From: Bacteroidales bacterium
GTDB taxonomy: Bacteria > Bacteroidota > Bacteroidia > Bacteroidales > UBA10428
DNA length: 64,000 nt
Reading direction: 5' to 3'
NCBI GenBank assembly: GCA_035299085.1
Contig: DATGXG010000013.1
Coordinates: 221,262 to 285,261, forward strand
Shown: positions 1 through 8,139 of the stretch, in pieces
Numbering within the stretch: position 1 is the first letter of the stretch
Layout of the letters: every line of letters starts with the position of its first letter
Program-made: the position numbers and the translations under genes
The notes under the pieces: model-generated
What the model was told of the DNA's origin: nothing
The model's database searches: none
What the model saw: only the letters and a program-made list of their open reading frames with translations

Positions 1-221
1 TAAGTTCAATGATAGCAGGATTTGCTTTCCCCGTAATGGTCATTTTTGTATTTAAAACCGCTACACCTTCACTCGTAATTTTCTCGCTTATTATATCAGT
101 ATTGTTACTATTTACCCATCAGAAGAATATTGAAAGACTCCTGAGAAGAGAGGAAAAGAAGGTTTTGTTCCTGATGAGCAAAAGACGCCGTGAACTTGAG
201 CGTTTAAAACAATCGGCCTGA
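1..221 (+). CDS. plsY: Glycerol-3-phosphate acyltransferase PlsY, C-terminal fragment
   Basis: The reading frame is open to the left edge of the window, so only the last 72 or so residues are present. They contain two hydrophobic membrane segments and the typical PlsY ending, a THQKNIERLL segment followed by a basic glutamate-rich tail. PlsY is an integral inner-membrane enzyme that acylates glycerol 3-phosphate from acyl-phosphate in the first step of phospholipid synthesis. The stop codon lies one base from the end of the convergent cdaA, leaving no room for a separate terminator. The family call rests on the C-terminal motif only; the catalytic loops are outside the window. Confidence 0.75.
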   Translation, partial: SSMIAGFAFPVMVIFVFKTATPSLVIFSLIISVLLLFTHQKNIERLLRREEKKVLFLMSKRRRELERLKQSA

Positions 222-222
222 T

Positions 223-1005
223 CTATTTTTTCTGTATAAATTCTTCCTCCAGTCGTTTATGAAGTGCTTTAATATCGACTGGTATTAATTGGCCCCCTTC
301 AGCAAGCGATATTCCACCCGTTTCTTCCGATACAATAATTACAAGGCTGTCGGTTTGTTCAGAAACCCCTACCCCTGCACGGTGACGCAATCCATAATGT
401 TCAGGAATCTCAAAGTTGTCTGAAACAGGAAGAATGCAGCATGCCGCCCTTATTTTATCCTTATTGATAATAACAGCTCCGTCATGTAGCGGACCCCATT
501 TATTGAAAATCGATTCGAGCAGGCGGCTTGTAGTGCGGGCATCAATTACATCACCCGTGCCGACATACGCATCCAGGAGGGAATTGCGCTGAAGTACGAT
601 CAGTGCACCTATACGATCCTTTGACATATTCACACAGGCTTTGATAATTCCGTTAATGTTCATGATAGGTAAACCCGGACCGATTTTCGAAAAGAAATTA
701 TCAATTGAAATACCTGCACGGGGAAGATACCTTACGCTGAAAAGAATCAGGAAACGACGTAATTCCTGCTGGAAGACGACGATAAGAGCGATGGCGCCTA
801 CACCGATAATCTGCCCCAGGATGCTGCCAAGCAAAAGCATATTGTCTTTTACAAGTAACCATGCTATATAAAAGGTAATGATGGTGACAAAAATATAGGT
901 GGCTATTGTACCTTTAATAAGCATATAAACCTGGTACATCAGGAATGCCACCAGCAGGATATCGATGATGTCAATGATTCTTACATGAATAAAGGCAGTG
1001 ATCAT
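223..1005 (-). CDS. cdaA: Diadenylate cyclase CdaA (c-di-AMP synthase)
   Basis: Makes the second messenger cyclic di-AMP from two ATP at the inner membrane. About 85 residues at the N-terminus form three hydrophobic segments, followed by the DisA_N catalytic domain. The signature DGA motif is at residues 175-177 (HDGAVI) and the RHR motif at 207-209 (GLRHRAG); both are needed for catalysis. The length of 260 residues fits the membrane-bound CdaA class rather than DisA. It lies 65 bp downstream of folP on the same strand, an arrangement common in Bacteroidota, and is probably co-transcribed with it. Confidence 0.93.
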   Translation of the reverse strand: MITAFIHVRIIDIIDILLVAFLMYQVYMLIKGTIATYIFVTIITFYIAWLLVKDNMLLLGSILGQIIGVGAIALIVVFQQELRRFLILFSVRYLPRAGISIDNFFSKIGPGLPIMNINGIIKACVNMSKDRIGALIVLQRNSLLDAYVGTGDVIDARTTSRLLESIFNKWGPLHDGAVIINKDKIRAACCILPVSDNFEIPEHYGLRHRAGVGVSEQTDSLVIIVSEETGGISLAEGGQLIPVDIKALHKRLEEEFIQKK

Positions 1006-1070
1006 AGAACTGCTATTTATTTTTAAAATTACGATAAAATCAATTAATTAAAGCTAAGCATAGTTTGTAA

Positions 1071-1937
1071 CTACGCTTTGCTACGGTACAATGATACCAG
1101 TTTAACAGCTTCAATTGCCTGCTTTACATCATGAACTCTTAAAAAGGATGCCCCGTTATTAAGGGCAAGCGTTTCAAGGACGACAGTTCCGTTAAGTGCT
1201 TCATCCGGTGTTTTTCCAATGGATCTGTATACCATCGACTTTCGTGAAAGACCTGCCATTACAGGGAATCCTGATAACCTGAATATGCCCAGCTGGTTCA
1301 GAATTCTGAAATTATCGGTGGGAGATTTTCCAAAACCAAAACCGGGATCAATGATTATATCGTTTACTCCGGCAGTCTTCAGCATTTCCGTTTTCTCTGA
1401 AAAAAAGGCAGTTATTTCTTTAACCACATCATCATACACCGGGTTGACCTGCATATTCTGAGGTGTACCCTTCATATGCATCAGGACATAAGGGACATTC
1501 AGCTTACCGACAGTTGAGAACATATTCTCATCAAGGGTTCCGGCAGAGATATCATTGATCATCCCTGCTCCAAACTCTTTGACAGTATATTCTGCAATTT
1601 CCGACCTGTAAGTATCTATAGAAATAACGGCAGAATGAAACCGGCTTCTGACAGGAACAAGAGCTGATTTCAGGCGTTGCATTTCTTCTTCTATGGTGAT
1701 ACCTGCTGAACCCGGACGTGTGGAACACGCCCCGATATCGATTATATCGGCACCTTCTGATAACATTTGTTCAACGCGATCCAGAATGTCTTTCTCGTTT
1801 TTATACCGGCCACCGTCATAAAATGAATCAGGAGTGATGTTCAGGATACCCATTACACGGGGAATACTTAAATCAATCAGCACTCCGCCGCAGTTAATCG
1901 TTTGTTTAACTGAAAATAATGTATCTTTAAGACTCAT
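1071..1937 (-). CDS. folP: Dihydropteroate synthase
   Basis: Condenses p-aminobenzoate with 6-hydroxymethyl-dihydropterin pyrophosphate to give dihydropteroate in folate synthesis. The pterin-binding signature MGILNITPDSF is near residues 29-39, and the family's GACSTRPG and DPGFGFGK segments follow. The ATG start at 1937 gives 288 residues; a TTG nine bases further upstream is in frame but less likely. It is the first gene of a probable folP-cdaA operon and is divergent from the thymidylate kinase gene with under 40 bp between the start codons, so the promoters must overlap or lie inside coding sequence. Confidence 0.93.
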   Translation of the reverse strand: MSLKDTLFSVKQTINCGGVLIDLSIPRVMGILNITPDSFYDGGRYKNEKDILDRVEQMLSEGADIIDIGACSTRPGSAGITIEEEMQRLKSALVPVRSRFHSAVISIDTYRSEIAEYTVKEFGAGMINDISAGTLDENMFSTVGKLNVPYVLMHMKGTPQNMQVNPVYDDVVKEITAFFSEKTEMLKTAGVNDIIIDPGFGFGKSPTDNFRILNQLGIFRLSGFPVMAGLSRKSMVYRSIGKTPDEALNGTVVLETLALNNGASFLRVHDVKQAIEAVKLVSLYRSKA

Positions 1938-1976
1938 TAAATACAACCTTTGGATAAAAGTAATAAAAAGTTCGGT

Positions 1977-2657
1977 ATGAAGTTTCTTGTCGTTGAAGGC
2001 GTTGACGGATCAGGGAAATCGACCCAGATCAGGTTGTTAAGGAACTTTCTTGAGCAAACCGGTATCACTTATCAGTACCTTCATTTTCCAAGGACCGAGG
2101 AAGGTATCTATGGCGACCTTGTAGCCCGTTTCCTAAGGGGTGACCTGGGCAGGCTTGATTCCGTAGATCCGTACCTGGTGGCTTTGATCTATGCCGGCGA
2201 CCGCAATGATGCTGCAACAAAAATCAGGGAATGGCTTGACAACAATGTACTTGTGCTGCTTGATCGCTATGTATATTCAAACATTGCGTTCCAATGCGCC
2301 AAAATTCAGGATAAGCAAAAACAGGAGGAATTGCGTAACTGGATTTTAAACCTTGAGTATAATTACAACAGGATTCCAAAACCGGAAATGAATATTTTGC
2401 TGAATGTTCCTTTTTCATTCACCCGTAAACAACTCACAGGAAACCGGCAGGGGAATGAAAGAGATTACCTTCAGGGCACTAAAGACATTCATGAAGACGA
2501 TCTTGATTTTCAGCAAAGGGTAAGAGATATGTACATCTGGCAGGCTGAAACCTGTGATGACCTCAAAATAATTGAGTGCGCTGATGATAAAGGAGTTATG
2601 TTGCCTCCTGAAGTCATCTTTAATAAGATCCTGGATTATACAGGTTTGAAAAAATAA
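1977..2657 (+). CDS. tmk: Thymidylate kinase family protein
   Basis: Phosphorylates dTMP to dTDP if it is a true Tmk. From the ATG at 1977 the protein begins directly with the core beta strand and has the P-loop GVDGSGKST at residues 8-16, the LDRYVYSN motif near 90-97 that matches the DRY/H motif of the family, and a C-terminal lid-like region. An in-frame TTG at 1950 would add nine polar residues not expected in the family. At 226 residues it is slightly longer than usual, with an insertion after the DRY motif, so another deoxynucleoside monophosphate kinase activity is possible. Confidence 0.8.
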   Translation: MKFLVVEGVDGSGKSTQIRLLRNFLEQTGITYQYLHFPRTEEGIYGDLVARFLRGDLGRLDSVDPYLVALIYAGDRNDAATKIREWLDNNVLVLLDRYVYSNIAFQCAKIQDKQKQEELRNWILNLEYNYNRIPKPEMNILLNVPFSFTRKQLTGNRQGNERDYLQGTKDIHEDDLDFQQRVRDMYIWQAETCDDLKIIECADDKGVMLPPEVIFNKILDYTGLKK

Positions 2658-2662
2658 TAACC

Positions 2663-3892
2663 ATGAAGTTCATTATTAATCTTTCACGCATACTGGCCGG
2701 ACTTGTTTTCGTTTTCAGCGGGTTCGTGAAAGCCATTGATCCGATGGGGTCGGCCATAAAATTTGAAGAATATTTTATGGCTTTTCATACTGAGTTTTTT
2801 GTATTCCTGGCTCTTCCCCTTGCCATTCTTCTAAGTGCTTTTGAATTAATGATAGGGTTAAATCTGCTGGCACGAATAAGAATGAGGTTTACCGCCTGGC
2901 TCCTGCTTCTGTTCATGACCTTTTTCCTCGTGCTTACATTTATTCTGGCCCTTGGAAACCCGGTAAGCGACTGCGGATGCTTCGGCGATGCCATTAAATT
3001 AACCAACTGGCAGACTTTCGGTAAAAATGTTATTATCTATATTCCGGCACTGATCGTGTTTTTTAACCGGAAAAACTACAAAACAGTCGCAATACCCTTT
3101 ACAGAATGGTACCTCACCGGTGTGAATTTTATATTTCCTGTTCTGATTTCGATTTTCTCGCTGATCCATCAGCCGGTTATCGATTTTCGGCCATACAAGC
3201 CCGGTGTGAATATAACTGAAAGTATGACTTTGCCTGAGAATGCCCCTGTTGATCAATACAAGACCATTTTTATCTATGAACGTAATGGCGAAAAGAAAGA
3301 GTTTGGTGAAAACAATATACCCTGGCAGGATTCAACCTGGAAATGGGTCGAAACTCGCCAAACGTTGATAAGCAAAGGAGCCGTTGCTCCCATCCATGAT
3401 TTTTCAATTACACGCCTGAGAGGCGAAGATATAACTGACAGTGTCCTTAACGATGAGGGATATACCTTTCTTATTATATCCCATGAAATTGAAAAAGCAG
3501 GGAATAAGCCCATGCTCACGTTGAACAACCTTGCCTCAAGGGCTAAAGAACTGGGGTATAAAACATTTTGTCTTACTGCCTCAACAACCGATCATGTCGA
3601 ACAGTTTACGCAGGAATTTAATCCCGCATTTGAGATTTGTACAACCGACGGAACTACATTAAAAACAATAATCAGGTCGAATCCTGGTTTAATGGTGCTT
3701 CATAAAGGAACCATACTTGCAAAATGGAATTATAGGGATGCACCTGAACCGCATGAACTGGATAAGGATTTCATGAAAACCCTCCTGCGTCATCAGAATG
3801 TTTCATCTGAAACTGCTTCTGTTATGTTCATTATCCTGATCGCCGGATTGTTTTATTCACTGTTTTTTATGGTATTTATCCGACGCGAATAA
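2663..3892 (+). CDS. DoxX/MauE-like membrane protein with thioredoxin-like C-terminal region
   Basis: Starts five bases after the thymidylate kinase stop codon, so probably co-transcribed. The first 150 residues form four membrane segments of the DoxX/MauE type and carry the DCGCFGD motif characteristic of that family. A fifth membrane segment near residue 160 is followed by a periplasmic region whose end (the PGLMVLHKGTILAKW segment near 340) resembles the cis-proline part of a thioredoxin fold, but no CxxC active site is visible. A last membrane helix precedes a basic tail. Related proteins are conserved next to central-metabolism genes in Bacteroidota (BT_3928 family). A role in thiol or quinone redox chemistry at the membrane is inference. 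Confidence 0.75.
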   Translation: MKFIINLSRILAGLVFVFSGFVKAIDPMGSAIKFEEYFMAFHTEFFVFLALPLAILLSAFELMIGLNLLARIRMRFTAWLLLLFMTFFLVLTFILALGNPVSDCGCFGDAIKLTNWQTFGKNVIIYIPALIVFFNRKNYKTVAIPFTEWYLTGVNFIFPVLISIFSLIHQPVIDFRPYKPGVNITESMTLPENAPVDQYKTIFIYERNGEKKEFGENNIPWQDSTWKWVETRQTLISKGAVAPIHDFSITRLRGEDITDSVLNDEGYTFLIISHEIEKAGNKPMLTLNNLASRAKELGYKTFCLTASTTDHVEQFTQEFNPAFEICTTDGTTLKTIIRSNPGLMVLHKGTILAKWNYRDAPEPHELDKDFMKTLLRHQNVSSETASVMFIILIAGLFYSLFFMVFIRRE

Positions 3893-3970
3893 ATGACCCG
3901 GTGATATTCCTCACCTTTCCCTAACTTTTAACATTATTGATTTTTTGGTTTCGAAAAAATACCTCAATTT

Positions 3971-3993
3971 TATCCTACTTATTATATAGGATA
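3971..3993. promoter_or_regulatory. Perfect inverted repeat, candidate Rrf2 operator
   Basis: TATCCTA and TAGGATA are separated by nine AT-rich bases and end three bases before the ATG of the first YceI gene. The size and symmetry fit a homodimeric regulator of the Rrf2 type, and such a regulator is encoded at the end of the same operon. Assignment to that protein is inference. Confidence 0.45.
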
Positions 3994-3996
3994 TAT

Positions 3997-4587
3997 ATGA
4001 TTAAAAAGGATTTATTATTTGTAGTGATTTCATTTGTATTTATGCTGACATGCAATGAATTAGTCATGTCGCAGAAGAAAGTGGAATTAATCCCCTCGCA
4101 AAGCCAGATCACTCTGAAAGGGTCTTCAAACCTGCATGAGTGGGAAGAAAGTGTCGGGAAATTCAATGTAGTGATGAATCTCCGGTTTAAGGAAAAGGAG
4201 GTTGATGGCATTGATAAGGTAAGCGTTAACATGGATTCGAAATCAATTGTAAGTGAGAATTCGATCATGACGAATAAAACGCACGATGCCTTAAATGTTG
4301 AAAAGTATCCGCGAATTGACTTTCAGCTGGTTTCAGTTAACAACTTGTCTTCAGGAAACGGTAAATTTTCAGGTACCATAACAGGAGATATTACGCTGAG
4401 CGGAGTTACAAAGAGAATTTCACTGCCCTTTACAGGTTCACACTCAGGAGACCGTATTTCGGTGAAAGGAACGAAACAGCTGAACATGACTGATTTCAAT
4501 ATCAAGCCTCCGACAGCCATGATGGGAACATTGAAAACAGCCAATGAAGTAACCGTTTCGTTTGATCTGAATTTCCAGGTTTCCTGA
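3997..4587 (+). CDS. YceI family periplasmic lipocalin-like protein
   Basis: The ATG at 3997 is chosen because it is followed by a signal peptide (MIKKDLLF through LVMSQ, about 24 residues); the frame also extends 60 bases upstream without signal character. The mature part of about 170 residues has YceI features: an early SSNLHEW segment, an MTNKTHDALNVEKYP segment, a central GDITLSGVTKRI strand pair, and the closing KPPTAMMGTLK segment. YceI proteins are beta-barrels binding long isoprenoid or similar lipids in the periplasm; some respond to acid or osmotic stress. It is the first gene of a putative four-gene operon. Its ligand is unknown. Confidence 0.85.
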   Translation: MIKKDLLFVVISFVFMLTCNELVMSQKKVELIPSQSQITLKGSSNLHEWEESVGKFNVVMNLRFKEKEVDGIDKVSVNMDSKSIVSENSIMTNKTHDALNVEKYPRIDFQLVSVNNLSSGNGKFSGTITGDITLSGVTKRISLPFTGSHSGDRISVKGTKQLNMTDFNIKPPTAMMGTLKTANEVTVSFDLNFQVS

Positions 4588-4625
4588 TTTATCGATTATG
4601 AAAATGCAGACTATTAATAATTAAA

Positions 4626-5864
4626 ATGACGACAATGAAAAACAGAGTAATACTATTATTTATGGCCATGGCTTTATCAGTGGCGGCTTTCGGACAATTT
4701 GAACAGGATCAGTTGAAGAAAGAGGATTTCCAGGATCTTAAAGTCAAGGTTGGAGGTGATTTTGCCATGCAATACCAGATGTTGAATCATCATGCGGATT
4801 CAACCTTAATTCCTCTTGGTAAAGGTTTTAACCTTCCTACAGCCAACTTTAATATTGATGCCTTTCTCGCACCCGGTATCCAGGTTAATCTTGCAACCTA
4901 CCTGTCATCACGTCACCATAACGAAGCATGGGTAAAAGGCGGTTACCTCGTTCTGGATGAACTTCCTTTTCTCAACTCTCCTGCAATCGACCGTTTGATG
5001 GAGCATCTTACCCTGAAGGTCGGTGATATGGAAATTAACTACGGCGATGCTCATTTCAGGCGTACGGATAATGGACATGCCATTTCGAACCCTTTTGTAG
5101 GCAACTATATTCTCGATGCATTCAGCACCCAGGTTGCTGTTGAAGCCATGTACAGGAACAACGGCTGGTTATTAATGGGCGCTGTATCAAATGGCGCTTT
5201 GAAACCATCGCTTGTGGGGTACAATGCAGCTACTAAAACGTACACACCTTATGATACCCACAAGGAACTTGCATTCTACTGGAAAGCAGGATACGACAAA
5301 CAGCTTAGTGATGACCTGAGATTGCGTCTGACGCTTTCGGGTTACCACAGTCCCAAAAACCACTCAGGAGCTCTATACAACAGCGACAGGGCTGGTTCAA
5401 GATACTACCTTGTAATGAACACTGCCAATAATGATCCGGGTGATGTGGATATTACCAAAAATCATCTTTCAGGTAATTTCGGACCGGGCACCGTAACAAA
5501 AGACAATTCGTATATGGCAAACCTCTTTACAAAATATAAAGGTCTTGAAGTTTTCGGAACCTGGGAATCGTTCAAAGGAAACCTGATGAACAAATCCAAC
5601 AGTGAATTCAATCAGTTTGCCATTGAAGGACTCTACAGATTCGGTAAAGAAGAACAGTTTTATGCAGGAGCAAGATATAATACGGTTAACAACAATCTTG
5701 ACCAGTCGGTTAACCGTGTTCAGGTAGCAGCAGGATGGTACATGCTCAAGCAGGTTATGATGAAGCTTGAATATGTAAAGCAGGATTATAACAAATTTAC
5801 GGCACTTTACGGTGAAGATGCCGGTTTTGACGGCTTCATGTTTGAAGCAGCAATTTCTTTCTGA
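4626..5864 (+). CDS. Outer-membrane porin-like beta-barrel protein
   Basis: A 412-residue protein with a cleavable signal peptide (ends AAFGQ; the true start could be the second ATG at 4635) and a sequence of alternating polar and hydrophobic strands rich in aromatic residues and glycine. It ends in phenylalanine (EAAISF), the usual last residue of an outer-membrane barrel recognised by the BAM complex. It most resembles phosphate-selective-porin-like barrels of Bacteroidota, but the solute cannot be read from the sequence. It lies 38 bp after one YceI gene and 11 bp before a second, so the three probably act together, one as a channel and two as periplasmic binders. Confidence 0.7.
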   Translation: MTTMKNRVILLFMAMALSVAAFGQFEQDQLKKEDFQDLKVKVGGDFAMQYQMLNHHADSTLIPLGKGFNLPTANFNIDAFLAPGIQVNLATYLSSRHHNEAWVKGGYLVLDELPFLNSPAIDRLMEHLTLKVGDMEINYGDAHFRRTDNGHAISNPFVGNYILDAFSTQVAVEAMYRNNGWLLMGAVSNGALKPSLVGYNAATKTYTPYDTHKELAFYWKAGYDKQLSDDLRLRLTLSGYHSPKNHSGALYNSDRAGSRYYLVMNTANNDPGDVDITKNHLSGNFGPGTVTKDNSYMANLFTKYKGLEVFGTWESFKGNLMNKSNSEFNQFAIEGLYRFGKEEQFYAGARYNTVNNNLDQSVNRVQVAAGWYMLKQVMMKLEYVKQDYNKFTALYGEDAGFDGFMFEAAISF

Positions 5865-5875
5865 TAAACTATAAA

Positions 5876-6487
5876 ATGTTTGGTTTTACCTTTCATAGCA
5901 AATTGGTGTTGTTGACAGGGCTGCTTATGTTTACTGCAACTGGGGCTTACAACCAGCCCCTTGCAGTAAACAGGGCAGCCAACTGCCAAAACTACCTGTT
6001 TATTAGCGGTGAATCGAACGTAAATCAGTTTACCTTTTCATATAATGCTTCAGAGAATAATGAAAAGGAAAAAGTAAAGCAGGCAAACGAAAGCATCCAG
6101 ATTCACATACCCATCAGACAGTTTGAAGCAAGCAATCCAATGATGTATAAAGATTTTCTTGAGCTGATGCATGAGTCTGAATTTCCAATAATTACTGTAT
6201 CCTTCCCTGTTAAAACCCTTCAGAATCTCTCAGATACTCAGCGGGGATGTCCCGAAGTGAGCATTTCAATTGCCGGAGTAACCCGCAAATACAATATCAA
6301 CTGTTCAGCCGCCCGATGCGATCAGAATATTTTTCTCCGTGGCAACCAGGTTATCAGGCTTAGTGATTTTAAACTGAAACCTCCCGCAAAATTATTGGGA
6401 TTAGTTAAGGTTAATAATGAGATCAATGTAGACTTTGGTTTTATTATTACATTTACCGATGAAAATTCAATCTCAGCAAAGCTGTGA
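5876..6487 (+). CDS. Divergent YceI-like periplasmic protein
   Basis: A second YceI-like protein of 203 residues, with a signal peptide of about 27 residues. Weak but recognisable YceI features are the SGESNVNQFTFSY segment, a PIRQFEASNPMMYKDF stretch matching the YceI helix region, a SIAGVTRKYNI strand pair and the closing KPPAKLLGLVKV. Unlike the first YceI protein it has four cysteines in the mature part (C37, a GCPE, an NCS and a RCDQ segment), which could form periplasmic disulfides. Its stop codon overlaps the GTG start of the Rrf2 gene (GTGA), showing translational coupling. Confidence 0.7.
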   Translation: MFGFTFHSKLVLLTGLLMFTATGAYNQPLAVNRAANCQNYLFISGESNVNQFTFSYNASENNEKEKVKQANESIQIHIPIRQFEASNPMMYKDFLELMHESEFPIITVSFPVKTLQNLSDTQRGCPEVSISIAGVTRKYNINCSAARCDQNIFLRGNQVIRLSDFKLKPPAKLLGLVKVNNEINVDFGFIITFTDENSISAKL

Positions 6488-6918
6488 AAATCGGCACCCG
6501 AACCCGCTACGGACTCAGAACCATTCTTGAAATTGCCATGAGTGATGACTCCGGCGGTGTTTTCCAGAAAGACATCTCGGTTAACCAGGAGATTTCAAAT
6601 AAATACCTGGATCACATTATTCATGCATTAAAAACAGCAGGGCTGATTACCAATGTTAAAGGCAAGAAAAGTGGTTACAGGTTGCTTAAAAATCCTTCAG
6701 ATATTACTGTCTATGATGTTCACCAGGCTTTTGAGCCCACCATATGCCTTGTTGAATGCCTGAATGCAAATTACAGCTGTGAACGAAGTAAAAAGTGTCT
6801 TGTGCAGGGTGTTTGGAAAGATCTGAACCATGTAATAATATCTTATTTAAGATCGATCACTATTCAGGACCTTGTTACCAAACATGTTTCTTCCGAAGAA
6901 ATTAGGGCGCTTACCTGA
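6484..6918 (+). CDS. Rrf2 family transcriptional regulator with putative Fe-S cysteines
   Basis: A 144-residue winged-helix regulator starting at a GTG that overlaps the previous stop codon. The N-terminus has the Rrf2 signature (KIGTRTRYGLRTILEIA) and the wing region KGKKSGYRLLK. Cysteines at 88, 92, 99 and 105 lie where Rrf2 members such as IscR, NsrR and RsrR bind an Fe-S cluster, so it may sense iron, oxygen, nitric oxide or redox state. As the last gene of the YceI-porin-YceI operon it is a candidate autoregulator through the palindrome at 3971-3993. Its 3' end overlaps the convergent downstream gene by 8 bp. Confidence 0.85.
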   Translation: MKIGTRTRYGLRTILEIAMSDDSGGVFQKDISVNQEISNKYLDHIIHALKTAGLITNVKGKKSGYRLLKNPSDITVYDVHQAFEPTICLVECLNANYSCERSKKCLVQGVWKDLNHVIISYLRSITIQDLVTKHVSSEEIRALT

Positions 6919-7606
6919 TGGTTAACCCGTTCATATACTGCGTGAGTTCTCGGAGATCGCCTTCGTTACTAAAATCAGTTCTTTTTTCTTTAATAAATGA
7001 GGCAATCTGAGACTTTAACGCTGGGTAAAGGTTTTCAATCGATTTTTTACGATATATGACAAAGCCGTCGGTGCTGTTACCAAGGTAATATTCAGTATTT
7101 CGAGTGAGAATCAGGTCTTCATTCAAAGTAAGTTTATATGACCGACCGGCTCCGCCAATGATATTCGAGTATGAATGAATGGCGCTTGTCGAACTTTTGG
7201 TTCCATAGCCGCTCTCCTTACCCGAATCCACAAATTTTATGTATTGTTTTACAGCCATTAACGGATCAGCTCCGGCAAGTACCTTCAGATAACCCTTGTC
7301 ATAATAAAAAGTATCTGTCCCGATCACCACATTTTTTAACGACTCCGGATTTCCTACAGAAAGAGTATCATTTTTATAAATAAACTGTACTTCACCCAGA
7401 AGAATATTATAATTGAAGCGTGCTGCCGTGTATGTATTGGTTTTAAAAACAGCTTTGCCATCAAGGAATTCAGAGTATAAATACCTTTTCTGAGGCGGAA
7501 AGTAATCAATGATCCTTGTACCGGCTTTTACGGTAATCACTTCTTTCGTTTGAGAAAACAAAACAGCACTGAAGAAAGTCAGTAGGAAAAGCAGACAGGA
7601 TTTCAT
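6911..7606 (-). CDS. Exported protein of unknown function
   Basis: The start at 7606 is chosen because it opens a clear signal peptide (MKSCLLFLLTFF to LFSQT); the frame extends 54 bases further upstream without need. The mature protein, about 212 residues, is soluble and beta-rich, with repeated short strands such as FLDGKAVFKTNTY and LLGEVQFIY and a helical end. I recognise no catalytic motif; the composition resembles small exported proteins of Bacteroidota. It overlaps the Rrf2 gene by 8 bp at its 3' end and is divergent from the next gene. Confidence 0.6.
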   Translation of the reverse strand: MKSCLLFLLTFFSAVLFSQTKEVITVKAGTRIIDYFPPQKRYLYSEFLDGKAVFKTNTYTAARFNYNILLGEVQFIYKNDTLSVGNPESLKNVVIGTDTFYYDKGYLKVLAGADPLMAVKQYIKFVDSGKESGYGTKSSTSAIHSYSNIIGGAGRSYKLTLNEDLILTRNTEYYLGNSTDGFVIYRKKSIENLYPALKSQIASFIKEKRTDFSNEGDLRELTQYMNGLTIR

Positions 7607-7707
7607 GGCGTCAGATTTTGAAAGAAAAGCGAACAGGCAAACAAATAATAAAATTAACAATAAATCGTAAAATGATTAAATTTGAAAGAATTTAAAACCC
7701 TGCTTAT

Positions 7708-8139
7708 ATGGATCCTGAAACTTCGGGCGTAACAATAAAGCCTGGCAAAACCAAATGGATGATAATGAAACGAAAAATCAGAAAGATTTTTTACTGGTTT
7801 TTATTCGTGTTTATCCTGTTCCTGGGAATATTTTTCTACTGGAAATATTTTTACACATACAGTGATGGTTACCGTGCCGGCTTATTGCAGAAGTTTTCGC
7901 ATAAAGGAAGTGTATTTAAAACATACGAAGGAGAATTAATTCTCAGCAGTGTTACCGGAAGAAGCGACATTGTTATTGCTTCTGAGAAATTCTTTTTTTC
8001 GGTAACCGATAAGAAACTGGCGAACCAGCTGGATACTCTGCAGGGAAGAAATGTAATCGTTCATTATAAACAAAAGAACGCCGCACTGATCTGGAAGGGC
8101 GATACGCCTTATTATGTGGATAGTGTGAAACTCAGATAA
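7708..8139 (+). CDS. Membrane-anchored small protein, conserved in Bacteroidota
   Basis: A 143-residue protein with one strongly hydrophobic aromatic-rich segment (about residues 26-46) followed by the distinctive FTYSDGYRAGLLQKFSHKG-like stretch and a small beta-rich periplasmic domain. Similar Bacteroidota proteins are often labelled '6-phosphogluconate dehydrogenase', but nothing here resembles that enzyme, so the label should not be carried over. The start is uncertain: ATGs at 7759 and 7765 would place the membrane segment nearer the N-terminus. Function unknown. Confidence 0.6.
   Translation: MDPETSGVTIKPGKTKWMIMKRKIRKIFYWFLFVFILFLGIFFYWKYFYTYSDGYRAGLLQKFSHKGSVFKTYEGELILSSVTGRSDIVIASEKFFFSVTDKKLANQLDTLQGRNVIVHYKQKNAALIWKGDTPYYVDSVKLR

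Noticed and set aside
7708..8139. 6-phosphogluconate dehydrogenase, a label sometimes given to similar proteins
   Set aside because: The protein is 143 residues with a membrane anchor and has no nucleotide-binding or catalytic motif of that enzyme.
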